14,222 nucleotides of DNA from JAZSQT01 sp045538075 (GTDB taxonomy: Bacteria; Chrysiogenota; Deferribacteres; Deferribacterales; Mucispirillaceae), in assembly GCA_045538075.1 (NCBI GenBank), contig JAZSQT010000175.1, positions 1 to 14,222 on the forward strand, read 5' to 3'. The position numbers and the translations under genes are program-made. Below are positions 1 to 8,185 of the stretch, one piece after another. The stretch's first letter is position 1. Each line of letters starts with the position of its first letter. The notes beneath the pieces were generated by a model. That model was given only the letters and a program-made list of their open reading frames with translations, made no database searches and had not been told where the DNA came from.

Positions 1-61
1 CTTGCATGTGTTAAGCACGCCGCCAGCGTTCGTTCTGAGCCAGGATCAAACTCTCCATACT
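1..61 (-). rRNA. rrs: 16S ribosomal RNA, 5' end only
   Basis: Read on the minus strand, positions 54 to 35 are the universal bacterial 16S start AGAGTTTGATCCTGGCTCAG. It is followed by AACGAACGCTGGCGGCGTGC and TTAACACATGCAAG down to position 1. Position 54 matches E. coli 16S nucleotide 8, so the mature 5' end should be near position 61, give or take a few bases. Only about 60 nt of the gene are in the window; the rest of the rrn operon lies to the left. The wording just after the primer site is common to many phyla, so it does not fix the taxon. Confidence 0.96.
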
Positions 62-172
62 ATTATTTATATGGTACTAATTTAAACCTTACTAATTACT
101 TAAGCTGTCTATCACAAACTAACCTATTCTTATGTCAAATATCTTTTATCCACCTCTTTAAGGCAGACAATA

Positions 173-219
173 ACTATATCAACCTATTACAAACTTGTCA
201 ACACTTTTTTTTAAAAAAA
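173..219 (-). promoter_or_regulatory. Inner rRNA promoter (P2) with A-tract UP element
   Basis: On the minus strand a perfect -35 TTGACA (201 to 196), a 17-nt spacer and a -10 TATAGT (178 to 173) are preceded by a T7/A8 block (219 to 205). As in the outer promoter, TG precedes the -10 by one base (TGATATAGT). The predicted start is near position 166, leaving about 100 nt of leader before the 16S. The architecture copies the outer promoter almost element for element. Confidence 0.8.
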
Positions 220-344
220 TTATGTATCTTTCCTAAACCAATTATTTAATACCCATGAACTCAATCATACTAAACATAAATAATTTTATCACCATCAAAT
301 ACATAACTTATTAAAATGTCAAATCTCATCTGCAACGGATTGAA

Positions 345-392
345 TTTATATCAAATCATTTCTCTATTGTCAACCTATTTTTTTAAAAAAAA
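345..392 (-). promoter_or_regulatory. Outer rRNA promoter (P1) with A-tract UP element
   Basis: On the minus strand a perfect -35 TTGACA (373 to 368) is followed by a 17-nt spacer and a -10 TATAAA (350 to 345). TG precedes the -10 by one base, which gives an extended -10 (TGATATAAA). Directly upstream of the -35 is a T8/A7 block (392 to 378), which resembles a UP element for the RNA polymerase alpha subunit. The start site is predicted near position 338. The A/T block abuts the lutC stop codon at 393-395. Confidence 0.8.
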
Positions 393-1043
393 TTAATAAA
401 CCAATACAAATGTGTTTCTTGGGCCATGAACACCAAAAACTGTTTGTAATTCTATATCTGCTGTCCTTGATGGACCAGCTATAAATATTATATTTGTTGG
501 AATAATTTTTGAAGAACTGCGTTTTTCTTCATATTTTTTTACAAATTCTGTTGCTTCAAAAAGATTTTCAACTATATTTTCTTTTTTTAAGAGAAATATG
601 CAATTATTTGTAATAAGAGACGATAACCTTGGTGCAAATTCATTTGAAGATAAACAAACTACCCCTAAATTTGCTACACCACAGCGAACTTCAACTATTG
701 AAGTATCAATATCAAACATCTCCAACCTAAAATCATCTACAAATTTATCATACTTTATAAAAGTATAGTCTCCACCGATTTTACTACTGTCTATTGATAT
801 ATCTGCATTATATAATACTTTTTTTGCCTTTATAAATTCTAATATTTCTACAATTTTATTATATATAGAATTTTTATCTACCTCATATACTATTGATTTA
901 TTAGCAAGTTGATTTTTTATATATTCTAAAAGTAAATCATTTTCTGTAATTTTCATTGGACTATCATAAGCAACATTATATGAAGGAATATGGTTACTAC
1001 TTAACGATTGTTTTATATTAGCTAAAATCCTTTCCCTACTCAT
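393..1043 (-). CDS. lutC: Lactate utilization protein C (LUD domain)
   Basis: This 216-residue protein is LutC (YkgG family), the small LUD-domain subunit of the LutABC complex. The complex oxidises L-lactate to pyruvate in the cytoplasm. Visible family signatures are the CGVANLG segment (about residue 120) and the C-terminal GPSRTADIE plus GVHGPR motif that is characteristic of LUD proteins. The length is normal for LutC. The ATG at 1043 overlaps the lutB stop by 8 nt (ATGAGTAG), and a good AAAGGAG ribosome site lies inside the end of lutB, so the two are probably translationally coupled. No intrinsic terminator follows; the outer rRNA promoter begins right at the stop codon. The individual role of LutC within the complex is not well defined in the family. 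Confidence 0.92.
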   Translation of the reverse strand: MSRERILANIKQSLSSNHIPSYNVAYDSPMKITENDLLLEYIKNQLANKSIVYEVDKNSIYNKIVEILEFIKAKKVLYNADISIDSSKIGGDYTFIKYDKFVDDFRLEMFDIDTSIVEVRCGVANLGVVCLSSNEFAPRLSSLITNNCIFLLKKENIVENLFEATEFVKKYEEKRSSSKIIPTNIIFIAGPSRTADIELQTVFGVHGPRNTFVLVY

Positions 1044-2484
1044 AACGAACTCCTTTTAATTTTGATACTTTTGAATGCAACTTTCCATTAATTTTTGGAA
1101 AATTTCTATATTTTACCCAGTTTTTTAATATAGGAATAAATGAAGAAAACAACTTAATAAATGGAGCAAAAATTGGAATAATAGACAAAAAACTACTCCA
1201 TTTTTTTCCACTTGTTGCAAATTCTTCAAATATTTTCATTAATTTTGCCTCTTTTTTATTAATTGTAGAGCCATCATTACCTACTATGTTATTATTTCCT
1301 TGACCTATTCTTTCTCTCCTTAAATCTCTAATTAATTCTGCTAATGGAATTTTTACTGGACATACTTCACTACATCTACCACATAACGAACATAAATCTA
1401 ACATAGAACTATACTTATTTAATCCAAAAAGTTGAGGAGAAATTACTTCTCCTATAGGACCTGGATACGTGCTTAAATATGCGTGTCCTCCTATTTTATC
1501 GTATATAGGACAGTGATTTAAACAAGTTCCACAACGAATACAAGATAGAGACTTAAAATAATTTTTATCTTTAAGCATTAAAGAACGATTATTATCAAGA
1601 AGTATAATATGAACTTCTCTTGGACCATCTTTTTCGCCTTTTTTTCTTGGAGAAGATATAATATTATTGTAACAAGTTACAGAAGCACCGACTGCAGAAG
1701 GAATAAGTAACGCATTTAAAATACTTGCTTCTTCAAAAGATTCTACAACTTTCTCTATCCCACAAAAAGCAACGTGAATATCACAAGCAGTAGTGCACAT
1801 TCTACCATTACCTTCATTTTCCAATAACCAAATAGCACCTTCATTGGCTATAGCAAAATTGACTCCACTTATTCCCATTTTAAATTCTTGAAATTGATTT
1901 CTTAAATGATTTCTCGCTATATCATTTAATTTTTCAGGTTCTGTTTCTAAAGCAACATTTAATTTTTCCTTGAAAATTTCTCCTATTTCGTATCTATTTT
2001 TATGAATAGCTGGAACAACAATATGAACTGGTGGTTCATCAATTAATTGTATAATTAATTCTCCTAAATCTGTTTCTATTGGATTAAAACCCTTTTCCTT
2101 TAGATAAGCATTTAGATGAGTTTCTTCACTTACCATTGATTTGCCTTTTAGAATAGTTTTAATATTATTTTTCTTCATTAACGATAAAACTATCTCATTT
2201 GCCTCTTGACTATCTATTGCCCAATGAATATTTATGCCATTTTTTATTGCATTTTTTTCAAACTTTTGAAGAAGTATATCTAATTTTGATAAATTTTTTA
2301 TTTTTAATTGACGACCTTTTTCCCGTAAACTTTCCCAATCATTAAATCTTGAATCTATAAGTTTTTTACGGTTATTTTTTAGTGTATCCATACCCGTTGA
2401 TAAATTTTTGCGAAGTTGTTTATCATTAAGTTTTTCATTAATAATTTTACGATATTCATTTTTTAAAGACGTATAATTACTCAT
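1036..2484 (-). CDS. lutB: Lactate utilization iron-sulfur protein LutB
   Basis: This 482-residue protein is LutB (YkgF family), the electron-transfer subunit of the LutABC lactate dehydrogenase complex. The N-terminal two thirds is a LUD domain, with the conserved GISGVNFAIANEGAIW stretch near residue 205. It is followed by a ferredoxin-like pair of 4Fe-4S binding motifs: C315-x2-C318-x2-C321-x3-C325-P and C365-x2-C368-x2-C371-x3-C375-P. All eight cysteines are present. The basic C-terminal tail (about 400-482) corresponds to the LutB C-terminal region. The length is typical. Its ATG overlaps the lutA stop as ATGA (2481-2484), with AGGTG as a modest ribosome site, so it depends on lutA translation. 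It is the middle gene of lutABC. Confidence 0.95.
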   Translation of the reverse strand: MSNYTSLKNEYRKIINEKLNDKQLRKNLSTGMDTLKNNRKKLIDSRFNDWESLREKGRQLKIKNLSKLDILLQKFEKNAIKNGINIHWAIDSQEANEIVLSLMKKNNIKTILKGKSMVSEETHLNAYLKEKGFNPIETDLGELIIQLIDEPPVHIVVPAIHKNRYEIGEIFKEKLNVALETEPEKLNDIARNHLRNQFQEFKMGISGVNFAIANEGAIWLLENEGNGRMCTTACDIHVAFCGIEKVVESFEEASILNALLIPSAVGASVTCYNNIISSPRKKGEKDGPREVHIILLDNNRSLMLKDKNYFKSLSCIRCGTCLNHCPIYDKIGGHAYLSTYPGPIGEVISPQLFGLNKYSSMLDLCSLCGRCSEVCPVKIPLAELIRDLRRERIGQGNNNIVGNDGSTINKKEAKLMKIFEEFATSGKKWSSFLSIIPIFAPFIKLFSSFIPILKNWVKYRNFPKINGKLHSKVSKLKGVRYE

Positions 2485-3209
2485 AAAACACCTATCCTTT
2501 CAGCTAAAAAATCATACAAATTAACTGCTTTTACATTAACTTTTTGTTTTTCTAAAGCTCCAGATATATTGAGTAGGCAACTAACATCAGAAGTAATCAC
2601 ATATTCTACATTTTGGTTTTTTATATCTTGAATTTTTTTGCTAACCATAACACTAGATATTTCAGGCTCTTTTATACTAAATGTACCTCCAAAACCACAA
2701 CACTCTTCTTCTCTATCAAGCTCTCTTAATGTAACATTTTTTAACATTCTTAATAAATTTTTAGATGATGTTACAGATTTTGCATATCTTAATGCGTGGC
2801 AATTACTATGCCAAGTAACATTTACTGGATTTCCTTTATCTTCGTAATTAACTTTCAAATTGTGATGTAAAAAATCACTTAATTCTATTACTCTTGAAGA
2901 AAATTTTTTAACCATTTCTTCATATTTTGTATCTCTAAACAATGATAAATAATCATATTTCATCATGCCAGTACACGACCCACCTAAAACAATAATTGGA
3001 TAATTTTCATTAAACAAATTCACGTTATGCAATGCTACTTGACGAGTTTCGTTATCGTATCCACTATTATATGATATTTGACCACAACAAGTTTGGTCTT
3101 TTTTAAAAATCACTTCTATGCCTTCATTCTGCAATAATTTTATAGCATTTATTGCCGTATCAGCAAAAACGCCAGCCCCAATACATGTAGAGAAAAAATA
3201 AGCACGCAT
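2481..3209 (-). CDS. lutA: Lactate utilization Fe-S oxidoreductase LutA
   Basis: This 242-residue protein is LutA (YkgE family), with two cysteine-rich CCG domains like those of glycolate oxidase GlcF and heterodisulfide reductase HdrB. The first domain has C9 in the FFSTC segment, CCG at residues 41-43 (TCCGQISYNSGY) and C79 (GGSCTGM). The second has C137 (HSNCH) and CCG at residues 170-172 (ECCGFGG). These cysteines are the likely Fe-S ligands. Length and domain layout are normal. The ATG at 3209 follows a GAGG ribosome site at a normal distance. It is the first gene of lutABC and is divergent from the lactate permease gene, which supports a lactate substrate rather than glycolate. Confidence 0.95.
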   Translation of the reverse strand: MRAYFFSTCIGAGVFADTAINAIKLLQNEGIEVIFKKDQTCCGQISYNSGYDNETRQVALHNVNLFNENYPIIVLGGSCTGMMKYDYLSLFRDTKYEEMVKKFSSRVIELSDFLHHNLKVNYEDKGNPVNVTWHSNCHALRYAKSVTSSKNLLRMLKNVTLRELDREEECCGFGGTFSIKEPEISSVMVSKKIQDIKNQNVEYVITSDVSCLLNISGALEKQKVNVKAVNLYDFLAERIGVL

Positions 3210-3311
3210 AATTTACCTCATATAATTATTATGTCGTAAATTATACTTTTATTTAGAACTTTTCAAGATTATAATGACACCCATAAATAAAAATATTTTA
3301 AGGAGGAATTT
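3210..3311. promoter_or_regulatory. Divergent lutABC / lctP control region
   Basis: This 102-bp gap must drive lutABC leftward and lctP rightward. For lctP there is a perfect -10 TATAAT at 3270-3275 but only a poor -35. The lctP ribosome site AGGAGG sits just before its ATG. For lutA, the minus strand has TATAAT (3245 to 3240) with a TTGAAA (3266 to 3261) at a short 15-nt spacing. The two promoters face away from each other and nearly overlap, so one regulator could control both. No clear operator palindrome was seen, and no lutR-like regulator gene is in the window. Confidence 0.5.
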
Positions 3312-4961
3312 ATGGAATGGATACAAGTATTTAATCCACTTAACAATTTGTTACTAAGTGGCTTAGTTGCATTTTTACCTATTGCTTGTTTCTTACTTTG
3401 TTTATTAGTTCTTAAACTTAAAGGTTACCAAGCTGGTTTTTTAACATTAGTATTATCATCAATAATTGCTGCTTTTATTTACGATATGCCTTTTTCTTTA
3501 GTTGGTGCAAGTTTTATACAAGGGTTTACTCAAGGAATATGGCCTATTGCATGGATTATTATTACTGCAATTTTTTTATACAAATTATCTGTAAAATCTG
3601 GAGCTTTTGAAATAATAAAAGAAAGTGTTATAAGTATAACTCCAGACCATAGGATACAAGTAATACTAATAGGTTTTTGTTTTGGTTCATTTTTAGAAGG
3701 TGCTATTGGCTTTGGTGGACCTGTTGCTATTACTGCCGTATTACTTGTTGGATTAGGATTAAAACCTCTATATGCTGCTGGATTATGTTTAATTGCAAAT
3801 ACAGCACCAGTCGCTTTTGGTGCTGTTGGTATCCCTATTATTGCAATGACAAACCTTGTAGGCATTGATCAACATGCCGTTTCTGCAATGGTTGGCAGAA
3901 TGCTTATTCCATTAAGTTTAACAATTCCTTTTTTTATAGTTTTTTTGATGGACGGATTTAAAGGAATAAAAGAAACTTATCCAGCTATTTTTGTAGCTTC
4001 CGTTACTTTTACTGGAACACAATTTTTAAGCTCAAATTTTTTAGGTGCAGAATTGCCAGATATTCTTTCTGCAATGGTTTCATTAGCTATGACAACATTA
4101 TTTTTGAAAATCTGGCAACCTAAAAATATATTTAGATTAGATAACGAAACAAATTTTTCTAAAAAAAGTAATTTAACTTTTAAAAAAGTTTTTACTGGTT
4201 GGTTACCTTTTACATTACTAATTGTAACAATTGTAATTTGGACACAAGATTGGTTTAAAAATCTTTTTGCAAAAGGTTCAATTTTTGACTACACGCAAGT
4301 AACTCTCTCATTCACGAACATAAATTATATTATTAAAAGCCCTACTGGAGATATTGTATCATTAAATTTACCTATTAACTTAATTGCTTTTCAGGCTGGA
4401 ACTGCAATATTATTTGCAGCATTTTTTACTATTATAATATTAAAAATAAAAGTTAGTGATGCTACCGAATGTTTATGGGATACTTTAAAAGAAATGTCTA
4501 TACCTATCGTTACTATTGGATTAGTAGTTGCTTTTGCATTCATATCAAAAAATAGTGGTATGAGTGCTACCCTTGGCGAAGCCTTTGCAAAAACAGGAGA
4601 TGCTTTTTCTTTCTTTAGCCCCATAATTGGCTGGCTTGGAGTATTTATTACTGGTAGTGATACAAGTTCTAATTTACTTTTTGCTACATTACAACAAGTA
4701 ACAGCACAAAGTTTAGGCATAAAAGAGTCGTTATTTTTAGCTGCAAATTCTGTTGGAGGTGTTGTTGGAAAAATGATTTCTCCTCAAAGTATTGCAATAG
4801 CTTGTGCCGCCGTTGGATTAGTTGGCAAAGAATCTGACTTATTTAAATTTACATTTAAATTTTCTTTAATTTTTATAGTATTTATAGGGATATGGACACT
4901 TATTATCGCAAATTTCATTCCATTTATTATTCCAGAAACTATAAAATTGGCTAATTTATAA
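3312..4961 (+). CDS. lctP: L-lactate permease
   Basis: This 549-residue, very hydrophobic protein belongs to the lactate permease family (LctP/LldP/GlcA), inner-membrane symporters that import L-lactate and often glycolate with protons. Family signatures are visible: the N-terminal NPLNNLLLSGLVAFLPI, the glycine-rich FLEGAIGFGGPVAITA segment (about residues 130-145), NTAPVAFGAVGIP shortly after it, and the C-terminal GVFITGSDTSSN and VGGVVGKMISPQS motifs. The length matches the family (about 530-560) and hydrophobic segments run throughout. The ATG has a strong AGGAGG site. Its position back to back with lutABC makes lactate the most likely substrate. It is the only plus-strand gene in the window. 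Confidence 0.95.
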   Translation: MEWIQVFNPLNNLLLSGLVAFLPIACFLLCLLVLKLKGYQAGFLTLVLSSIIAAFIYDMPFSLVGASFIQGFTQGIWPIAWIIITAIFLYKLSVKSGAFEIIKESVISITPDHRIQVILIGFCFGSFLEGAIGFGGPVAITAVLLVGLGLKPLYAAGLCLIANTAPVAFGAVGIPIIAMTNLVGIDQHAVSAMVGRMLIPLSLTIPFFIVFLMDGFKGIKETYPAIFVASVTFTGTQFLSSNFLGAELPDILSAMVSLAMTTLFLKIWQPKNIFRLDNETNFSKKSNLTFKKVFTGWLPFTLLIVTIVIWTQDWFKNLFAKGSIFDYTQVTLSFTNINYIIKSPTGDIVSLNLPINLIAFQAGTAILFAAFFTIIILKIKVSDATECLWDTLKEMSIPIVTIGLVVAFAFISKNSGMSATLGEAFAKTGDAFSFFSPIIGWLGVFITGSDTSSNLLFATLQQVTAQSLGIKESLFLAANSVGGVVGKMISPQSIAIACAAVGLVGKESDLFKFTFKFSLIFIVFIGIWTLIIANFIPFIIPETIKLANL

Positions 4962-5000
4962 AAAAATAGAATGGGAAGGATTTTTCTTTCCCATTTTTTA
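4962..5000. terminator. Bidirectional intrinsic terminator between lctP and the DUF4340-like gene
   Basis: ATGGGAAGG (4971-4979) pairs with CTTTCCCAT (4986-4994) around a 6-nt loop, with one G-U pair on the plus-strand RNA. A T run (4994-4999) follows, and an A run (4961-4966) precedes it and becomes a U run on the other strand. It lies exactly between the converging stops at 4961 and 5008, so it can end both transcripts. Confidence 0.9.
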
Positions 5001-5007
5001 TTAATAC

Positions 5008-5862
5008 TTATTTAAAGCTAAAATATTTTTGTGCTTCATTTTTATCCACTAATAAAACTTCTCCATTTAATGGCACTAAAAAGCTATCTTCATATTCATC
5101 TGATTCAAAGAAATATCTTGATATTGTTTTTGCAGACGCTTTTACAGAGATAAAAGCGTGATGTTTAGCTGGCAACTGAATATCTTTCTTTGCAAAACCA
5201 GTTGCACGTAATTCTGTAAGACCTTCAAGGAATGGCAAAACTTGTTCATCAAAAGAATTTTTTCCATTAGCTATCCAACCTACATCAGTTCTCATTATAA
5301 GAAACCCTTTACCTTCAACAACTGCTTCTGCAGTTCTAATTGATGTATATATATCTTCAAATAAAGTCATACGCTTAAAATCATCGGCACTTTTTGGTAA
5401 TGCTGCAACTATTGATGAATGAACTGTTAAAACATCTCCATCATCTGATTTTACAACATAAACTAACTCCTCTTGTGGAACCATTGAACCAAAACTTAAA
5501 GAAACAACTTTACCATTTGCTTCTAACTCTAATACACCATTACGACCAATACTATATTCACTATCTAACGGATTTTTTCCAGATAATCTATCGTTAACAT
5601 CAAGTAAAGATAATTTTACCATAAGGTTACGCATTTTATTAGTATCAGCTTGCCAATCAACAGGCGATATCATTTGCCAATTATCATTATTTCTCTTAAA
5701 CTCAACCGTAAAACCACTACCCTTATATAATACCCTTGATACAGGTAAAGTATCTGGATATATTTTTTTAAATATTTTACCCTTTAATGTTTTATAAGGG
5801 ACGAAATATAGAGTTATTAAAAATGCTACTACTAATATAACTAATATTGTCCAAATAATCAT
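5008..5862 (-). CDS. Membrane-anchored DUF4340-like protein
   Basis: This 284-residue protein starts with one clear hydrophobic segment (about residues 3-22) and then a long soluble part that probably sits outside the cytoplasmic membrane. The pattern W-Q-M-I-S-P-V followed by a D-x-x-x-M-R-x-L-M-V-K-L-S-L-L segment (about residues 62-87), then two repeats of beta-rich character, resembles DUF4340. Proteins with that domain often accompany GldG-type ABC transport components. No such transporter gene is adjacent here, so its partner and function are unknown. The ATG at 5862 follows AGGG. It lies 58 bp after hypF and may be co-transcribed, or it may use the local promoter listed separately. The family call is from memory of the pattern, not from a search. 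Confidence 0.6.
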   Translation of the reverse strand: MIIWTILVILVVAFLITLYFVPYKTLKGKIFKKIYPDTLPVSRVLYKGSGFTVEFKRNNDNWQMISPVDWQADTNKMRNLMVKLSLLDVNDRLSGKNPLDSEYSIGRNGVLELEANGKVVSLSFGSMVPQEELVYVVKSDDGDVLTVHSSIVAALPKSADDFKRMTLFEDIYTSIRTAEAVVEGKGFLIMRTDVGWIANGKNSFDEQVLPFLEGLTELRATGFAKKDIQLPAKHHAFISVKASAKTISRYFFESDEYEDSFLVPLNGEVLLVDKNEAQKYFSFK

Positions 5863-5885
5863 AATTTTACCCTAAAATATGTTAT

Positions 5886-5902
5886 ATTATATTAATCGTC
5901 AA
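5886..5902 (-). promoter_or_regulatory. Possible promoter elements for the DUF4340-like gene
   Basis: On the minus strand the hypF-DUF4340 gap has a perfect -10 TATAAT (5891 to 5886) and a near-consensus -35-like TTGACG (5902 to 5897). They are only 5 nt apart and cannot work together. The TATAAT would place a start near 5879, which leaves room for the AGGG ribosome site, but its own -35 is poor. The TTGACG would need a -10 at 5879-5874 (TATTTT), which lies too close to the start codon. Confidence 0.3.
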
Positions 5903-5920
5903 AAAAACAATAAAATTAAG

Positions 5921-8185
5921 CTAAAAATCAATAAATTCTAATTCTTCTAAATAATAGTATAATTGACCTAAAGAAATTCCTCCATCATTTGATGGCACTT
6001 TTTTATGAATTAAAACAGTAAAATTTTCTTTTTCAAGGTATTCTATAACAAAATTTAATAACGTTATATTTTGAAACACTCCACCAGATAATGCAATTAC
6101 CTTAACTTGATTTTCTAATGCTATTTTTTTAGCTGCTATAGATATAACATTTGCAAAACCTTTATGAAATTTGTATGAAATAATACTTTCATCAATTCCT
6201 TTTTCTATATCTATAAAAATTTGTTCAATTACACTTATAAAATCTATACAATTATTTTCATAAGTAAAGTTATAAAAATCTTCATAATTATTACAACAAA
6301 TATTTTCTAATGCTACTGCTAAAGCACCTTCATATTCATTTGATTTTTTAGATAAAACTAAACTTCCTACTGCCTCAAAAAGCCTACCTGCTGAAGTAGT
6401 TAATATAGAATTAATATTATTTTTACACATATTTTCTACTAATAATACTTCTTTATCGCTAATACCAATACGAGACTGGATTATATAGCGATACTTGTCT
6501 AATAAATTATTTGATACTAAATACGATATTAACATTCTAACAGGATTTTTACTTGCAGAATCAAGACCAACTTGAAGATACTTCTTTAAGTAACTTTTAC
6601 GAGTAATTTTTTTACCTTTTTTTAGAAAAAACTCACCACCCCAAGCTTCATTATCTAAGCCAAGTCCAAAACCGTCCATAATAATACCTACAGCATCACC
6701 ATAATAAGAATTTTCAGCTAAACAAGAAGAAAAATGAGCAATATGATGCTGAATTGATATAGTTTCTAATCCTAAACTATTTGCAAAAATAGATGAACGA
6801 TAATTTTTATGATAATCAATTAGTGTAATATTTGGTTTTACATTAAAAAGTTTTTTCATTCTTGTAAAAATTTCTTCATAAAGCTCCATTGTTTCTACAT
6901 TATCTAAATCACCTATATATTGGCTGACAAATGCAAAATTATTTTTATATAAAGCTATAGTGCTTTTTAAATTTGCACCTGCAGCAAAAATTTCAGTTTT
7001 TTTATCTGATTTAATTACTACTGGATAAGGAGCAAAACCTCTTGCTCTACGAAAAATTGTATAATCTTTTTCTGTAATTGATATAACACTATCATCTACT
7101 CTATTGTATATTTCTCTATTATGATGAAGAAATGTATTCGTAAATATTGATAAATTTTCTTCTGCATCTTTTTCTGATATTGATATTGGTTCATCTTTTA
7201 AATTGCCACTTGTTGCAACAATAAAATCATTTTTTAAGTAGTCAAACAGTAAGTAGTGAAGTGGTGTATAAGCTACCATAATACCAATCTTATTAGATAA
7301 TGGATTAATAAACTTTGAAAAAGGAATATATTTAAAATCGCAAATCACTATTGGACTTTCTGGAGATGATATTAAACTTATATATTTTTCATCTAAATCA
7401 ATATATTTTTTTAATACTTGAATATTTTTTACCATTAACGCCAATGGTTTTTCTTGACGATTTTTTAAATTTCTTAATTTTTGTATAACACTATCATTAT
7501 GTCCATCACAAATTAAATGGTATCCACCTAAGCCTTTTACTGCAACTATATTGCCTTTATTTATTTCATTTGCCGTAATTTTAAGAGCCTCTACGTTATC
7601 GTAAATAACTTTTCCATTATGATTTAAATAAATTTTTGGACCACATTTAGGACAAGCTATAGGTTGAGCATGAAAACGCCTATCTAAACTATCTTTATAC
7701 TCTTCTTGACAATCATCACACATTAAAAAATTATCCATTACAGTATTACATCTATCGTAAGGTAATTTTTTTATAATAGAATATCTTGGGCCACAATTTG
7801 TGCAATTTGTAAAAGGATATTTATAACGTCTTTCTTTATTACTATCTATTTCATCTTTGCATTTACTACAAACTGAAATATCACTAGAAACTAATGTAAC
7901 ACCAGATTCAATATTAGATGTTTTTATAATAAAATCATCTACACTATCTATACTAGACTGTTTTTTTTCAATAGATAAAATATGACTTATCGCTGGAGCA
8001 TTATTTAATAATTCATTAATAAAATTATCTGCCTCATCTTCTGATGAGATTATTTCAATTTTTACACCTTTTGACGTATTTGAAACGTAACCTTTTAAAT
8101 TTAATTTAGTAGCTAAATTTTTAATGAATGGACGAAAACCAACACCTTGAACTACCCCTTGAACATATATAGAATATCCATTCAT
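5921..8185 (-). CDS. hypF: Carbamoyltransferase HypF ([NiFe]-hydrogenase maturation)
   Basis: HypF turns carbamoyl phosphate into the carbamoyl group that HypE dehydrates to the cyanide ligand of the [NiFe]-hydrogenase active site. From the chosen start (754 residues) the domains are: acylphosphatase (GVVQGVGFRPF at 10-20); two zinc fingers with perfect family spacing, C106-x2-C109-x18-C128-x2-C131-x24-C156-x2-C159-x18-C178-x2-C181; a YrdC-like domain (about 200-380); and a Kae1-like domain with HHIAH metal ligands, DGFGLG, WGGE, LSGGVFQN and SNDGGISLGQ. The protein looks complete and active. I start it at the ATG at 8185, which overlaps the trkH stop as TAATG. An upstream ATG at 8203 would add six residues but has no ribosome site. 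No other hyp or hydrogenase gene is in the window. Confidence 0.95.
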   Translation of the reverse strand: MNGYSIYVQGVVQGVGFRPFIKNLATKLNLKGYVSNTSKGVKIEIISSEDEADNFINELLNNAPAISHILSIEKKQSSIDSVDDFIIKTSNIESGVTLVSSDISVCSKCKDEIDSNKERRYKYPFTNCTNCGPRYSIIKKLPYDRCNTVMDNFLMCDDCQEEYKDSLDRRFHAQPIACPKCGPKIYLNHNGKVIYDNVEALKITANEINKGNIVAVKGLGGYHLICDGHNDSVIQKLRNLKNRQEKPLALMVKNIQVLKKYIDLDEKYISLISSPESPIVICDFKYIPFSKFINPLSNKIGIMVAYTPLHYLLFDYLKNDFIVATSGNLKDEPISISEKDAEENLSIFTNTFLHHNREIYNRVDDSVISITEKDYTIFRRARGFAPYPVVIKSDKKTEIFAAGANLKSTIALYKNNFAFVSQYIGDLDNVETMELYEEIFTRMKKLFNVKPNITLIDYHKNYRSSIFANSLGLETISIQHHIAHFSSCLAENSYYGDAVGIIMDGFGLGLDNEAWGGEFFLKKGKKITRKSYLKKYLQVGLDSASKNPVRMLISYLVSNNLLDKYRYIIQSRIGISDKEVLLVENMCKNNINSILTTSAGRLFEAVGSLVLSKKSNEYEGALAVALENICCNNYEDFYNFTYENNCIDFISVIEQIFIDIEKGIDESIISYKFHKGFANVISIAAKKIALENQVKVIALSGGVFQNITLLNFVIEYLEKENFTVLIHKKVPSNDGGISLGQLYYYLEELEFIDF

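Larger units (their letters stand above)
62..392 (-). promoter_or_regulatory. rRNA operon promoter and leader region
   Basis: This 331-bp gene-free stretch between the lutC stop and the 16S 5' end is the control region of the rrn operon. It holds two strong minus-strand promoters (listed separately) and about 100 nt of leader after the inner one. I found no convincing boxA-type antitermination motif by eye. The octamer AACCTATT occurs three times on the plus strand (121-128, 181-188, 372-379). No protein-coding reading frame stands out. Confidence 0.75.

Noticed and set aside
133..138. Third TTGACA on the minus strand in the rRNA leader (138 to 133)
   Set aside because: No acceptable -10 at 16-18 nt (the 17-nt position reads GTGATA) and no A/T block upstream.
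283..322. TTGACA (322 to 317) with a TAAAAT (288 to 283) on the minus strand
   Set aside because: The spacing is 28 nt, too long for one promoter. The TGATAAAAT could be a weak extended -10 alone, but this is not supported enough to list.
378..392. T7/A8 block after lutC as a terminator
   Set aside because: The palindrome is only A-T with no loop, and it precedes a -35 at the spacing expected for a UP element.
3530..3865. Open frames opposite to lctP (also 4391-4720) and plus-strand frames within trkA
   Set aside because: They are antisense to well-recognised genes, with no ribosome sites or family features; they arise from the coding bias of the true strand.
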